Below are positions 18,196-27,076 of a stretch of 64,000 nucleotides of DNA, piece by piece. The translations under genes and the position numbers were made by a program. A model generated the notes under the pieces. That model was not told the DNA's origin and made no database searches. It saw only the letters and a program-made list of their open reading frames with translations. Source of the stretch: Flavobacterium sp. 83 (GTDB lineage: Bacteria; Bacteroidota; Bacteroidia; Flavobacteriales; Flavobacteriaceae). Positions within the stretch are counted from its first letter, which is position 1, and every line of letters starts with the position of its first letter. The stretch spans positions 2,852,001 to 2,916,000 of the forward strand of contig NZ_JQMS01000001.1 of assembly GCF_000744835.1 (NCBI RefSeq), in the 5' to 3' direction.

Positions 18196-19194
18196 TTAAT
18201 AGTTAAATAAATGTTTAAATATTCGAACCTTTTTAATAAAATATAAAAAAACGATACTTTTTTGGTTGTAGTATATTTTAGACTGAAATTGTTCTCTTTT
18301 TTTTAAATTACTTAAAAACAACCGATAAAACGATCCATGTGCTTTTAATATCGCTAAAAAATGATTCATTTTTCCTTGCGTAATAAATTGCAATCCGGCC
18401 ATTCCATCCAGAATCATTCGGCAAAATAGAATCCAATATAACTTGTCTTTTGGCAAATTTTTAGTCAACATCAACAAGGAGTTTCTAAAATTTAAAAAAG
18501 TTTTCTTCGGATTTCCTTGCTGTAATGTGGCTCCACCTACATGATAAACAATAGATTCCGAAATGTATTTAATTTTATATCCTTTATTGTTTGTACGCCA
18601 GCATAAGTCAATCTCTTCCTGATGGGCAAAAAAATCGGCATCAAAACCTTTTAATTCGTTATAAACCGTACTTCGCATGAAAAAACACGCTCCGGAAGCC
18701 CAAAATATTTCACAATCATCATTGTATTGTCCATTATCTTTTTCTAAAGTATCAAAAATACGTCCGCGACAATAAGGGTAACCATATTTGTCTATAAATC
18801 CTCCCGCAGCACCAGCATATTCAAAGTATTCTTTACGTTTAAAATCTAATATTTTAGGCTGGATAATAGCAGTTTTAGGCTCACTTTCAAAAGTTTTAAG
18901 GATAGGCTGTAACCAATTTTCGGTAACTTCAATATCTGAGTTTACCAAAGCATAAATTTCTGCATCAATATGTTTTAACGCTTCATTGTAACCGCCTGCG
19001 AAACCTAAATTGGAGTCATTTTTTACAATTTTGACAGAAGGGAAATTAGCCAATACGAATGAAATGGAATCATCTGTCGAAGCATTATCTGCTAAATATA
19101 TAGTAGCTTCGGGTGAATATTGCAGTACCGAAGGTAAAAATTGTTCTAATAATTGTACTCCATTCCAATTGAGTATGACAATAGCTATTTTCAT
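18196..19194 (-). CDS. Glycosyltransferase family 2 protein
   Basis: Transfers sugars from nucleotide donors, probably for cell-surface glycans; donor and acceptor are unknown. It has 332 residues. The GT-A start MKIAIVILNWNGVQLLEQFLPSVL is followed by YLADNASTDDS, GFAGGYNEAL and the DxD-like NSDIEV (about residue 88). ASGACFFMR and FFAHQEEIDLCWR are conserved in rhamnosyltransferase-like GT2 proteins. The C-terminal part is hydrophobic and basic, possibly membrane-associated. The HSDR_N-like gene lies 66 bp upstream on the same strand. Confidence 0.9.
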   Translation of the reverse strand: MKIAIVILNWNGVQLLEQFLPSVLQYSPEATIYLADNASTDDSISFVLANFPSVKIVKNDSNLGFAGGYNEALKHIDAEIYALVNSDIEVTENWLQPILKTFESEPKTAIIQPKILDFKRKEYFEYAGAAGGFIDKYGYPYCRGRIFDTLEKDNGQYNDDCEIFWASGACFFMRSTVYNELKGFDADFFAHQEEIDLCWRTNNKGYKIKYISESIVYHVGGATLQQGNPKKTFLNFRNSLLMLTKNLPKDKLYWILFCRMILDGMAGLQFITQGKMNHFLAILKAHGSFYRLFLSNLKKREQFQSKIYYNQKSIVFLYFIKKVRIFKHLFNY

Positions 19195-19222
19195 TTAGAT
19201 TTTTAGATTTTTAGACATTTTA

Positions 19223-19253
19223 GACTTATTAGATTCTAACAATCTAATAAGTC
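19223..19253. other. Hairpin between the HSDR_N-like and glycosyltransferase genes
   Basis: A 13-bp perfect stem (GACTTATTAGATT at 19223-19235, complement at 19241-19253) with a 5-nt loop. No T-run follows on either strand, so it may be an mRNA processing or stability element rather than a terminator. Confidence 0.5.
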
Positions 19254-19260
19254 TAATAAT

Positions 19261-19707
19261 CTAACTATTATAATTTGGCAGATTCTCTAGAAAAGCATAT
19301 TTCTCGTTTTCAAAATCCATTTGGCAAAAGTAATGATTCAATCCGTTAGTCACCATCAAAAACTGGGCTTGCATCGTCATATTATAACGTGCAATTTGGT
19401 CGAAAGTAGCTTGAGCAATTTTTATTTCGGGAGCTTTACATTCGATTAAAATGAAAATTGAACCGTCAGGATTAAAAACTACAATATCGTATCTTTTGCG
19501 TAAGCCATTGACTTTTAAAACTTTTTCTACATTTATCAGTGATTTTGGATATTTTTTTTCTTCCAATAAAAACTGGACTACATGCTGGCGAACCCATTCT
19601 TCGGGAGTGAGAATGATAAATTTTTTCCTTATTTCATCAAAAATGGAGACTTTATTTTCGCTATTTTTGAACCGAAAGTTATAAAGTTGAAAATTTAGTT
19701 TTTGCAT
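19261..19707 (-). CDS. Small protein with a type I restriction HsdR N-terminal-like (PD-(D/E)xK) fold
   Basis: It has 148 residues. The pattern EEWVRQHVVQFLLEEKKYPKSLI, then RYDIVVFNPDGS, then LIECKAP and LMVTNGLNHYFC is that of the HSDR_N_2 family. The D...ECK residues (RYDIVV and IECKAP) form a PD-(D/E)xK nuclease-like active site. No helicase domain or methylase gene lies nearby, so this is a stand-alone domain widely found in Bacteroidota, not a restriction system by itself. It is divergent from holA. Confidence 0.85.
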   Translation of the reverse strand: MQKLNFQLYNFRFKNSENKVSIFDEIRKKFIILTPEEWVRQHVVQFLLEEKKYPKSLINVEKVLKVNGLRKRYDIVVFNPDGSIFILIECKAPEIKIAQATFDQIARYNMTMQAQFLMVTNGLNHYFCQMDFENEKYAFLENLPNYNS

Positions 19708-19798
19708 AAAGCAAAAGTATTAAATAAGTTTAAAATTTAAAGTTTAAAGTTTCAATTGAAACAACAAACTTTAAACTTCAAACTTTAAACAATAAAAA

Positions 19799-20803
19799 AT
19801 GGACGAGGTTGTAAAAATTGTAAATGATATAAAAAGCGGCACTATTAAACCTATCTATTTTTTGATGGGAGAAGAACCTTATTATATTGACAAATTATCT
19901 GATTATATTGAGGAAAAAGTCTTAACTGAAGAGGAAAAAGGCTTTAACCAAACCGTTTTATATGGAAGAGATGTTTCAATTGAAGATATTATTTCGACCG
20001 CTAAAAGATATCCGATGATGGCCGAGCGTCAAGTTGTGATTGTAAAAGAAGCACAAGATTTGATTCGGACAATTGATAAATTAGAAAGTTACGCCGAAAA
20101 CCCGATGCCATCTACCGTTTTAGTTTTTTGTTACAAATATAAAACTTTGGATAAACGTAAAAAATTGACTAAATTATTAGCGAAACATGGTGTCGTTTAT
20201 GAAAGTAAAAAATTATACGAAAATCAAGTAGGCGAGTGGATTAAACGCGTTTTAGCAGGGAAAAAATATTCGATTGAACCTAAAGCAAATGCCATGTTAG
20301 TGGAGTTTTTAGGAACTGATTTGAGCAAAATAAATAATGAACTCGAAAAATTACAGATTATCCTGCCTGTTGGAAGTACAATAACTCCAAAGCATATTGA
20401 GGAAAATATAGGTTTCAGCAAAGATTTTAATGTTTTTGAATTGCGAAAAGCACTGGGAGAACGAAACCAACTAAAAGCTTATACGATTGCCGAAAATTTT
20501 GCCCAAAATCCAAAAGATAATCCAATGGTGGTCACAACGAGCTTGGTGTTTGGATTTTTTATCCATTTGTTAAAATACCACGGATTAAAAGACAAGAACC
20601 CAAAAAATGTAGCGGCAGTATTAGGCGTAAACCCTTTCTTTTTGAAAGAATATGATGTGGCTTTGAAGAATTATCCCATGAAAAAAGTGAGTCAAATAGT
20701 TGGAGCTTTAAGAGACATTGATGTAAAAAGTAAAGGTGTTGGTGCAAATGCGATGTCACAATCTGATTTATTAAGAGAAATGCTTTATAAAATATTTAAT
20801 TAG
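19799..20803 (+). CDS. holA: DNA polymerase III subunit delta
   Basis: Clamp-loader subunit that opens the beta sliding clamp. It has 334 residues, the normal length. The N-terminus IYFLMGEEPYYIDKLSDYIE, the AERQVVIVKEAQDL segment and the C-terminal domain with LLREMLYKIF fit the HolA family. The Walker-A-like lysines are degenerate, as expected for delta. AT-rich tandem GTTTAAAGTTT-type repeats precede the start. Confidence 0.9.
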   Translation: MDEVVKIVNDIKSGTIKPIYFLMGEEPYYIDKLSDYIEEKVLTEEEKGFNQTVLYGRDVSIEDIISTAKRYPMMAERQVVIVKEAQDLIRTIDKLESYAENPMPSTVLVFCYKYKTLDKRKKLTKLLAKHGVVYESKKLYENQVGEWIKRVLAGKKYSIEPKANAMLVEFLGTDLSKINNELEKLQIILPVGSTITPKHIEENIGFSKDFNVFELRKALGERNQLKAYTIAENFAQNPKDNPMVVTTSLVFGFFIHLLKYHGLKDKNPKNVAAVLGVNPFFLKEYDVALKNYPMKKVSQIVGALRDIDVKSKGVGANAMSQSDLLREMLYKIFN

Positions 20804-20865
20804 CGACTAAAATTACCGATATTTGCACTCCTGAAACTTCGTGATAAATTATAATTTACCTAAAT

Positions 20866-21048
20866 ATGGGAATGAATAAAAATACTGTCTTAGGTTGGGC
20901 TACTTTAATAATGATTTTAATGGGTTTATTGCTTATTGCATTAGGCGCTTTCAGATATGATGATGTAGCCGGTTGGGGATTTGCAGCCGTAGGCGTTGGC
21001 TTTTTAGCTAATGCTTGGGTTTTTAGTTCGCTTAAAGGCAGACTTTAA
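20866..21048 (+). CDS. Small two-helix membrane protein (CAL67264 family)
   Basis: Function unknown. It has 60 residues and two hydrophobic segments (about residues 10-27 and 38-54) separated by the hydrophilic loop FRYDDVAGWG. It resembles the CAL67264 family of small membrane proteins found across Flavobacteriaceae. An internal ATG at 20872 is an alternative start. It lies 44 bp upstream of ettA on the same strand. Confidence 0.78.
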   Translation: MGMNKNTVLGWATLIMILMGLLLIALGAFRYDDVAGWGFAAVGVGFLANAWVFSSLKGRL

Positions 21049-21091
21049 TAGTTATTTTAAATGTTGAATTTTAAATTTTAAATAAAAAAAA

Positions 21092-22786
21092 ATGGCAGAC
21101 GATAAAAAAGTGATATTCTCAATGTCAAAATTGAGTAAAACTTATCAAGGAGCGGATAAACCTGTTCTTAAAAATATTTATTTAAGTTTCTTTTACGGAG
21201 CTAAAATTGGTATTTTAGGTTTAAATGGATCAGGAAAATCTTCTTTATTAAAAATTATTGCCGGAGTTGATAAAAACTACCAAGGTGATGTAGTTTTTGC
21301 ACCAGGTTATACGGTGGGTTATTTAGAACAAGAACCTATTTTAGATGATAGTAAAACGGTTATTGAAATTGTAAGAGAAGGAGTTGCTGAAACAATGGCA
21401 GTTTTAGAAGAATTTAACCAAATCAATGATAGTTTCGGTTTACCTGAAGTATATGAAGATGCGGATAAAATGGAAAAATTGATGGACCGTCAAGCGTTAT
21501 TACAAGATAAAATTGATGCGCTTGGTGCTTGGGAAATCGATACAAAATTAGAAATAGCTATGGATGCGCTACGTACTCCCGATGCTGATACGCCAATTAA
21601 AAATCTTTCTGGTGGTGAACGTCGCCGTGTGGCTTTATGTCGTTTGTTGTTACAACAACCTGACGTTTTGCTTCTTGATGAGCCTACGAATCACTTGGAT
21701 GCCGAAAGTGTTCTTTGGTTGGAACAACATTTAGCTCAATATGCTGGAACGGTTATCGCTGTAACTCACGATAGATACTTCTTGGATAATGTTGCAGGTT
21801 GGATTTTAGAATTAGATAGAGGAGAAGGGATTCCTTGGAAAGGAAACTACTCTTCTTGGTTAGATCAAAAATCAAGCAGAATGGCATTGGAAGAAAAAGT
21901 AGCTTCTAAACGTAGAAAAAACTTAGAACGGGAGTTGGATTGGGTTCGTCAAGGAGCAAAAGGTCGTCAAACTAAGCAAAAAGCGCGTTTGCAGAATTAC
22001 GATAAATTATTGAATGAAGACCAAAAGCAATTGGATGAGAATCTAGAAATTTATATTCCAAACGGACCTCGTTTAGGGACCAATGTAATTGAAGCTAAAG
22101 GTGTTGCAAAAGCCTATGGTGATAAATTGCTATATGACAACTTGAACTTTACATTACCTCAAGCTGGTATAGTTGGGATTATCGGGCCAAACGGAGCTGG
22201 TAAATCAACAATTTTCAGAATGATTATGGGTGAAGAAAAACCTGATGCAGGGGAGTTTGCTATTGGGGAAACAGTGAAAATCGCATATGTCGATCAAGCG
22301 CATTCTAATATCAATCCTGATAAATCAATTTGGGAAAACTTTTGTGATGGTCAAGAATTGATTATGATGGGAGGAAGACAGGTGAATTCAAGAGCTTATT
22401 TAAGCCGATTTAATTTTGGAGGAAGTGATCAAAATAAAAAAGTATCTACACTTTCAGGAGGAGAACGCAACCGTTTGCATCTTGCTATGACTTTGAAAGA
22501 AGAAGGAAACGTACTTTTACTGGATGAACCAACGAATGATTTAGATATTAATACACTTCGTGCATTAGAAGAAGGTTTAGATAATTTTGCAGGTTGTGCA
22601 GTAGTAATTTCTCACGATAGATGGTTCTTGGATAGGATTTGTACACACATTTTAGCTTTCGAAGGAAACTCTGAAGTGTATTATTTTGAAGGTGGTTTCT
22701 CTGAATACGAAGAGAATAAGAAGAAACGTTTGGGTGGTGATTTAACTCCGAAACGATTGAAATACAGAAAATTAATCAGAAGTTAA
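21092..22786 (+). CDS. ettA: Energy-dependent translational throttle protein EttA (ABC-F ATPase)
   Basis: ABC-F protein that binds the ribosomal E site and couples translation to ATP level. It has 564 residues with no transmembrane domain. Two ABC cassettes: Walker A GLNGSGKSS (about residue 44) with signature LSGGERRRVALCRLL and LLLDEPTNHLD, and GPNGAGKST (about residue 367) with LSGGERNRLHLAM and LLLDEPTNDLD. The linker region (about residues 250-310) is basic. The start MADDKKVIFSMSKLSKTY is typical of EttA. Confidence 0.95.
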   Translation: MADDKKVIFSMSKLSKTYQGADKPVLKNIYLSFFYGAKIGILGLNGSGKSSLLKIIAGVDKNYQGDVVFAPGYTVGYLEQEPILDDSKTVIEIVREGVAETMAVLEEFNQINDSFGLPEVYEDADKMEKLMDRQALLQDKIDALGAWEIDTKLEIAMDALRTPDADTPIKNLSGGERRRVALCRLLLQQPDVLLLDEPTNHLDAESVLWLEQHLAQYAGTVIAVTHDRYFLDNVAGWILELDRGEGIPWKGNYSSWLDQKSSRMALEEKVASKRRKNLERELDWVRQGAKGRQTKQKARLQNYDKLLNEDQKQLDENLEIYIPNGPRLGTNVIEAKGVAKAYGDKLLYDNLNFTLPQAGIVGIIGPNGAGKSTIFRMIMGEEKPDAGEFAIGETVKIAYVDQAHSNINPDKSIWENFCDGQELIMMGGRQVNSRAYLSRFNFGGSDQNKKVSTLSGGERNRLHLAMTLKEEGNVLLLDEPTNDLDINTLRALEEGLDNFAGCAVVISHDRWFLDRICTHILAFEGNSEVYYFEGGFSEYEENKKKRLGGDLTPKRLKYRKLIRS

Positions 22787-22816
22787 TACCTTTCTAATAT
22801 CGTTAATAGAATCAAG

Positions 22817-22845
22817 AGGATGTCCGTAAAAGACATCCTTTTTTT
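22817..22845 (+). terminator. Rho-independent terminator of ettA
   Basis: Stem AGGATGTC/GACATCCT around CGTAAAA, followed by seven T residues. Confidence 0.85.
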
Positions 22846-22848
22846 GTG

Positions 22849-22977
22849 TTATTTTTTCTTTTTATCAGAATTCATCATTATTAAAACAGCGGCAACTAAT
22901 CCAATTATTACCAAACCGAATACGACAATCATTATAAATGAACCGTTATCCCAAGAAAAAAGCGATATGTCTTTCAT
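22849..22977 (-). CDS. Small membrane protein of 42 residues
   Basis: The minus-strand ORF starts MKDISLFSWDNGSF, has one long hydrophobic helix (IMIVVFGLVIIGLVAAVLIMM) and ends NSDKKKK, so it is a single-span membrane protein with a positive tail. Function unknown. The stop codon lies just past the ettA terminator, and the gene is convergent with ettA. Similar short membrane proteins are common in Flavobacteria. Confidence 0.65.
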   Translation of the reverse strand: MKDISLFSWDNGSFIMIVVFGLVIIGLVAAVLIMMNSDKKKK

Positions 22978-23054
22978 AAATTAAAATTTTAAGGTTGGTC
23001 AAATATAGAATTAGTGTTAAAAGTAATGCATGATAATTATCATAATTAATAATT

Positions 23055-23480
23055 TTATTCTAAAAACTTAGCTTGAAGTTCTTTTGTAGGAATCATGCAG
23101 CTTTCCTTTTTTCCATACCATTTGTATCGATTTTTAGCAATGTAATCGTAAATGTAATTATTAAAGGATGTGGGAAAAATCGAAAATAAAGTTCCACAAT
23201 AAAAAATTCCGCCTAAACTTTTAGCAATTTCTAATGCAGCTTCTGATTTGTAATAATAAGCAATACCGGGCTCGTAGAGAATTATACTATCTATTTTTTT
23301 AGCATCGATTCCAATGTGTTTTATGATTTCCTGACCTAAATCTGATTGCAGCGCTACAAACCTAAAAATATCTTTTTTATCCTGTTTAATGATGAATTGC
23401 ACTGCCGAATCACAGAGATTGCAAACGCCATCAAATAGGATTATTCTTTTATCTTCAGGGAGGTTTAGCATATTTTTCAT
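23055..23480 (-). CDS. Thiol-disulfide oxidoreductase DCC family protein
   Basis: It has 141 residues of the DCC (formerly DUF393) family, named for the conserved Asp-Cys-Cys region. ILFDGVCNLCDSAVQFI (about residues 14-30) holds the CxxC-like DGVCNLC motif, and FVALQSDLGQEI and LFSIFPTSFNNYIYDYIAKNRY follow. It is thought to be a thioredoxin-like protein; the substrate is unknown. It lies 24 bp downstream of mutS2 on the same strand, probably in one transcript. Confidence 0.9.
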   Translation of the reverse strand: MKNMLNLPEDKRIILFDGVCNLCDSAVQFIIKQDKKDIFRFVALQSDLGQEIIKHIGIDAKKIDSIILYEPGIAYYYKSEAALEIAKSLGGIFYCGTLFSIFPTSFNNYIYDYIAKNRYKWYGKKESCMIPTKELQAKFLE

Positions 23481-23504
23481 TTTGTCATTGCGACCGCTAA
23501 TGGA

Positions 23505-25670
23505 TTACTTTTTTCCCGCTTCTACAAATTCCAATTCCTCTAAACTTACTTTAGAAGTAAACACACCATAATTCACTACAGCTTTATTCTTTTCAATCTT
23601 ATCAATACTTCCCACTGATTTTCCGTCTAGCATTCGAACCCGATCACCAACTTTAAGGATGGCTTTTGGTTTTACAACAACTGGTTTTAGCTTCTTTTCT
23701 TTCTTTTCCTGACGAATTTCTTCTACATGAACCGTAATTTCTTGTATAACTTCTTTTTTCTTTTCAATAATAGCTTTTGCCTCTTTTGGTGTTGCTTTTT
23801 TTCGTTTTGAATTTTCGATTTCAATAATTTTTAAAAACTCCCCAATCAGGTCTTTTTTGTTTTTATTATTAAAATATTTCTCGGCTATATCTTCAATTTT
23901 TTGACCTATGTAAATTGTTTTCTGATTGCTGTCATATAATTCTTGATAGCTTTCCAGTTTTTGTTTGATTTTTACATTGATGGTTTCCATCTTCTTACCT
24001 TCTTCACGGGCTTTCGTTTCTTCTTCTTTGAGCGTTTGTGACGTTTTTTCCATTTTAGAACGTTCTTTCTGAAGGGTAGCAATCGTTTTATCGAAACGTA
24101 CTTTTCCAACTTCGATTTTCTTTTTAGCGCGATTAATTAAACTAAATGGAATTCCGTTTTTTAAAGCGACTTCAAATGTAAAAGAACTTCCTGCTTGTCC
24201 CAAAACCAATTTGTATAAAGGCTCTAATGTTTTTTCATCAAAAAGCATGTTAGCATTGGTAGCACAAGGCAATTCATTCGCTAGAATTTTTAAATTTGAA
24301 TAATGCGTTGTAATAATCCCAAAGGCTTCCCGATGATAGAACTCTTCTAAGAAAATTTCGGCCAGTGCACCTCCTAATTCAGGATCAGAACCGGTACCAA
24401 ATTCATCAATAAGGAACATGGTTTTTTTATTGCACTTCTTTAAAAAGTAGTTCATGTTCTTTAATCGGTAACTATAGGTACTTAGATGATTTTCAATAGA
24501 TTGATTATCTCCTATATCTGTTAAAATACGATCAAAAAGAAACGTTTCACTGCGTTCGTGTACCGGAATTAACATTCCGGATTGAAGCATCAATTGGAGT
24601 AAACCAACCGTTTTCAATGAAATGGTTTTTCCTCCTGCATTAGGACCTGAAATCACAATGATTCTACTTTCCTGATTTAATTCAATCGTTTGTGGATGCG
24701 TAATTTCATTTTTTTGTTTGTTATTCAAATATAAAATGGGATGATAGGCATCTCTAAAATAGAGGCGGCGATCCTCCGTAATTGTTGGTAAAATTCCATT
24801 GATTTTATTGGCATATTTTGCCTTGGCAGCAATCACGTCAATATCACTTAAAAAATCCTGGTACTGAATTAGTAATGGTAAAAAAGGACGAATTTTATTT
24901 GATAATTGCTTTAGTATTCGGGTGATTTCCTCTTTTTCCTCGTATTCTAAATTGCTGAGTTCACGGGAATATTTGAGTGTTGCTTCGGGTTCGATATAGG
25001 CAATGCTTCCTGTTTTGGAACTGCCTAGAATCGATCCTTTAACTTTACGGCGATACATCGCTAAAACCGCTAAAACACGTCTGTTTTGAACGAAACTTTC
25101 CTTGATATCATCTAAATAACCTAGCGAATTATATTGTGTTAATGCAGCTCCGAAACTTTGATTGACTTTACCACGAACTACATTCATATTCCTGCGAATA
25201 TCCAATAAGTCCGGTGATGCATTGTCCTTTATTTCGCCATATTTGTCGACTACTTCATCGACCATTGTGATAATATCTTTGGTAAATTCGACTTGTAAAG
25301 CTCTATTGTTTAAGTTAGGGTAATAATCTTCGAATTTTTTAAGGAAATTTAATAAGAAATTAGCAGTGGATGAGATGGTGGCAATTTTTCTAAAACTGCC
25401 TACTTCAAGAAAGCTGTCTTCAATGGCAAGAAATTTAATTTCATGCGTTATGGCATCAAAACCATGATTGGGAATGGCATTGTTATTCTGGAAAGAGGAA
25501 ACATATTCAGATGTTTGCATTAATGCTTGCAACAAGGTTTCCTTATCTTTAAAAGGAGTGATTTCTAATGCTTTTTGTTTTCCAATATCAGTATTACAAA
25601 TCGTCGAAATAGTATCGAGAACGGTTGGGAATTGTAAATCTTGTAACGTTTTTTCGGTGATGGATATCAT
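23505..25670 (-). CDS. mutS2: MutS2-type ATPase (anti-recombination or ribosome-rescue MutS paralogue) without a visible Smr domain
   Basis: MutS2 proteins act at branched DNA or stalled ribosomes. It has 721 residues from the ATG at 25670; an in-frame TTG at 25697 is less likely. The ATPase core includes Walker A ISGPNAGGKTISLKTVGLL, Walker B FLIDEFGTGSDPELGGALAEIFL and the signature ITTHYSNLKILA. A long coiled coil follows (about residues 520-620). The C-terminus is a KOW-like segment (VGDRVRMLDGKSVGSIDKI) and ends soon after. The C-terminal Smr nuclease domain found in many MutS2 proteins is not visible. Confidence 0.9.
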   Translation of the reverse strand: MISITEKTLQDLQFPTVLDTISTICNTDIGKQKALEITPFKDKETLLQALMQTSEYVSSFQNNNAIPNHGFDAITHEIKFLAIEDSFLEVGSFRKIATISSTANFLLNFLKKFEDYYPNLNNRALQVEFTKDIITMVDEVVDKYGEIKDNASPDLLDIRRNMNVVRGKVNQSFGAALTQYNSLGYLDDIKESFVQNRRVLAVLAMYRRKVKGSILGSSKTGSIAYIEPEATLKYSRELSNLEYEEKEEITRILKQLSNKIRPFLPLLIQYQDFLSDIDVIAAKAKYANKINGILPTITEDRRLYFRDAYHPILYLNNKQKNEITHPQTIELNQESRIIVISGPNAGGKTISLKTVGLLQLMLQSGMLIPVHERSETFLFDRILTDIGDNQSIENHLSTYSYRLKNMNYFLKKCNKKTMFLIDEFGTGSDPELGGALAEIFLEEFYHREAFGIITTHYSNLKILANELPCATNANMLFDEKTLEPLYKLVLGQAGSSFTFEVALKNGIPFSLINRAKKKIEVGKVRFDKTIATLQKERSKMEKTSQTLKEEETKAREEGKKMETINVKIKQKLESYQELYDSNQKTIYIGQKIEDIAEKYFNNKNKKDLIGEFLKIIEIENSKRKKATPKEAKAIIEKKKEVIQEITVHVEEIRQEKKEKKLKPVVVKPKAILKVGDRVRMLDGKSVGSIDKIEKNKAVVNYGVFTSKVSLEELEFVEAGKK

Positions 25671-25694
25671 TTTGTGAGCTAAGTTGTAAAGTTT

Positions 25695-25702
25695 CAAAGT
25701 TA
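25695..25702 (-). promoter_or_regulatory. Candidate -7 box for mutS2
   Basis: Minus-strand TAACTTTG, about 25 bp upstream of the ATG at 25670. The short region between mutS2 and ung holds several CTTTGnAA-like repeats, so the assignment is uncertain. Confidence 0.35.
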
Positions 25703-25782
25703 CAAAGATTCAAAGTGAAATGCATTAAATTTTTAATGGACTTTGCGAAAAACTTTGCGAACTTTGCTGCAAAATAAATTAC

Positions 25783-26463
25783 ATGCAAATCAATCTCAAT
25801 CCGGAATGGCAATCTATTTTATCAGACGAAATCCAGAAACCTTATTTTCAGGATTTAATGGAAACTGTTACCGAAGAATATAAAAATTATACTTGTTATC
25901 CTCCAAAAGAATTGATTTTTGCTGCTTTCAACTATTGCAGTTTCAAAGATATAAAAGTGGTTATTATTGGTCAAGATCCGTATCATGGAAAAGGCGAAGC
26001 CAATGGTTTGTGTTTTTCTGTGAATGACGGTGTTAGAATCCCGCCTTCTTTGCGCAATATTTTTCGCGAAATGAGTGATGATTTGGGAACTATTTTTATG
26101 CCTACTTCCGGTAATCTGGAGACTTGGGCGAAACAAGGTGTTTTGCATTTGAATGCGTCACTGACTGTGAGAGAAGATAATCCAAATAGCCATAAGCATT
26201 TAAAATGGAATGTTTTTACGGATGCTGTAATTCAGAAAATTTCGGAGGAAAAAGAGCAAGTCGTTTTCTTGCTTTGGGGAAATTTTGCCCATAAAAAAGG
26301 ACTCAAAATAGATCGAAATAAACATTTAGTTTTAGAATCCGGGCATCCATCGCCTATGAGCGCGAATCAGGGAAAGTGGTTTGGAAATAAACATTTTAGT
26401 AAAACAAATGCTTATTTAAAACAAAATGGAATGCGATTAATTAATTGGATTTTAGAAAATTAA
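25783..26463 (+). CDS. ung: Uracil-DNA glycosylase (family 1)
   Basis: Removes uracil from DNA as the first step of base excision repair. It has 226 residues, normal length. The catalytic water-activating motif GQDPYHG, the uracil-binding LNASLTV and the DNA-minor-groove loop HPSPMSANQG are all present. It is divergent from mutS2, with its start close to the shared promoter region. Confidence 0.96.
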   Translation: MQINLNPEWQSILSDEIQKPYFQDLMETVTEEYKNYTCYPPKELIFAAFNYCSFKDIKVVIIGQDPYHGKGEANGLCFSVNDGVRIPPSLRNIFREMSDDLGTIFMPTSGNLETWAKQGVLHLNASLTVREDNPNSHKHLKWNVFTDAVIQKISEEKEQVVFLLWGNFAHKKGLKIDRNKHLVLESGHPSPMSANQGKWFGNKHFSKTNAYLKQNGMRLINWILEN

Positions 26464-26498
26464 GCGTTTTTTAGATATAGATTATTGTTTACACTGCT

Positions 26499-26609
26499 TT
26501 GCGTGAGTGATGGTAGTAAAGCTCTTTTATTGAGAGGTGTTTTTTTAACCTCTCAATAAAAAGCGGGAACGTACAGCACGACCCGAAATTTTTATGTAGG
26601 GTCACGCCC
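26499..26609 (-). repeat. Dispersed palindromic repeat, copy 1 (conserved flanks, variable hairpin)
   Basis: Read on the minus strand: GGGCGTGACCC (26599-26609), about 13 bases, CGGGTCGTGCTGTAC (26571-26585), GTTCCCGCTT, a 14-bp perfect hairpin (arms 26548-26561 and 26525-26538, 9-nt loop), then a conserved right flank with ATCACTCACGCAAAGC. The right flank is the reverse of ung's downstream side. The stem may also terminate ung. The same flanks recur at 31039-31143 and a related copy at 60391-60470. Confidence 0.6.
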
Positions 26610-26665
26610 AAATTGAAATAGTGCTATTTGCAGAATTACGTTGTAAATAGCACTAATTAAAGTGT

Positions 26666-27040
26666 TTATTTCTTAATAATTTCTTCTAAAGTAGCTTTGT
26701 CATCTTCGTTTCTTATTTTTAGGGTAATTTCTTGGCCTTTCAAGGTTTTACCTTCAATAACGTAAATTTTAGCTTTATGAAATTCGGTATTGCTTTTGTC
26801 AAAGTCAACATCTCCGTATTGCAAGGTGTTTTTTATATCGATGGTGTCAATCCACTTTTCGGCTAATATTTGAGACGCTTTTTCAGAATAATTAAAAGGT
26901 TTGTTTCTTAAATCATTTAATACTCTTGCATTTGGGAAATAATTGCAACGGGTGTCTTTCCCACTGAAAATAGCGGCTACAAAAAACAATCCTAATATTA
27001 ATCCAATAAGATAATAAGCAAAACGATGTACAAATTTCAT
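26666..27040 (-). CDS. Membrane-anchored protein of unknown function (possibly DUF4258-like)
   Basis: Function unknown. It has 124 residues. A hydrophobic N-terminal segment (about residues 7-25, FAYYLIGLILGLFFVAAIF) is followed by a basic CNYFPNARVLNDL region and a C-terminal domain with WIDTIDIKNTLQYGDVDF and KIYVIEGKTLKGQEITLKI. The last part resembles DUF4258-type folds, but I could not confirm this. It lies 36 bp downstream of alanine dehydrogenase on the same strand. Confidence 0.7.
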   Translation of the reverse strand: MKFVHRFAYYLIGLILGLFFVAAIFSGKDTRCNYFPNARVLNDLRNKPFNYSEKASQILAEKWIDTIDIKNTLQYGDVDFDKSNTEFHKAKIYVIEGKTLKGQEITLKIRNEDDKATLEEIIKK

Positions 27041-27076
27041 GTTTTAATTTTTTGGCAAAGGTAAAAGAAAGTTAGC

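Noticed and set aside
19735..19798. AT-rich GTTTAAAGTTT-like repeats before holA
   Set aside because: Short, low-complexity and not a stable hairpin with a T-run; I could not assign a function.
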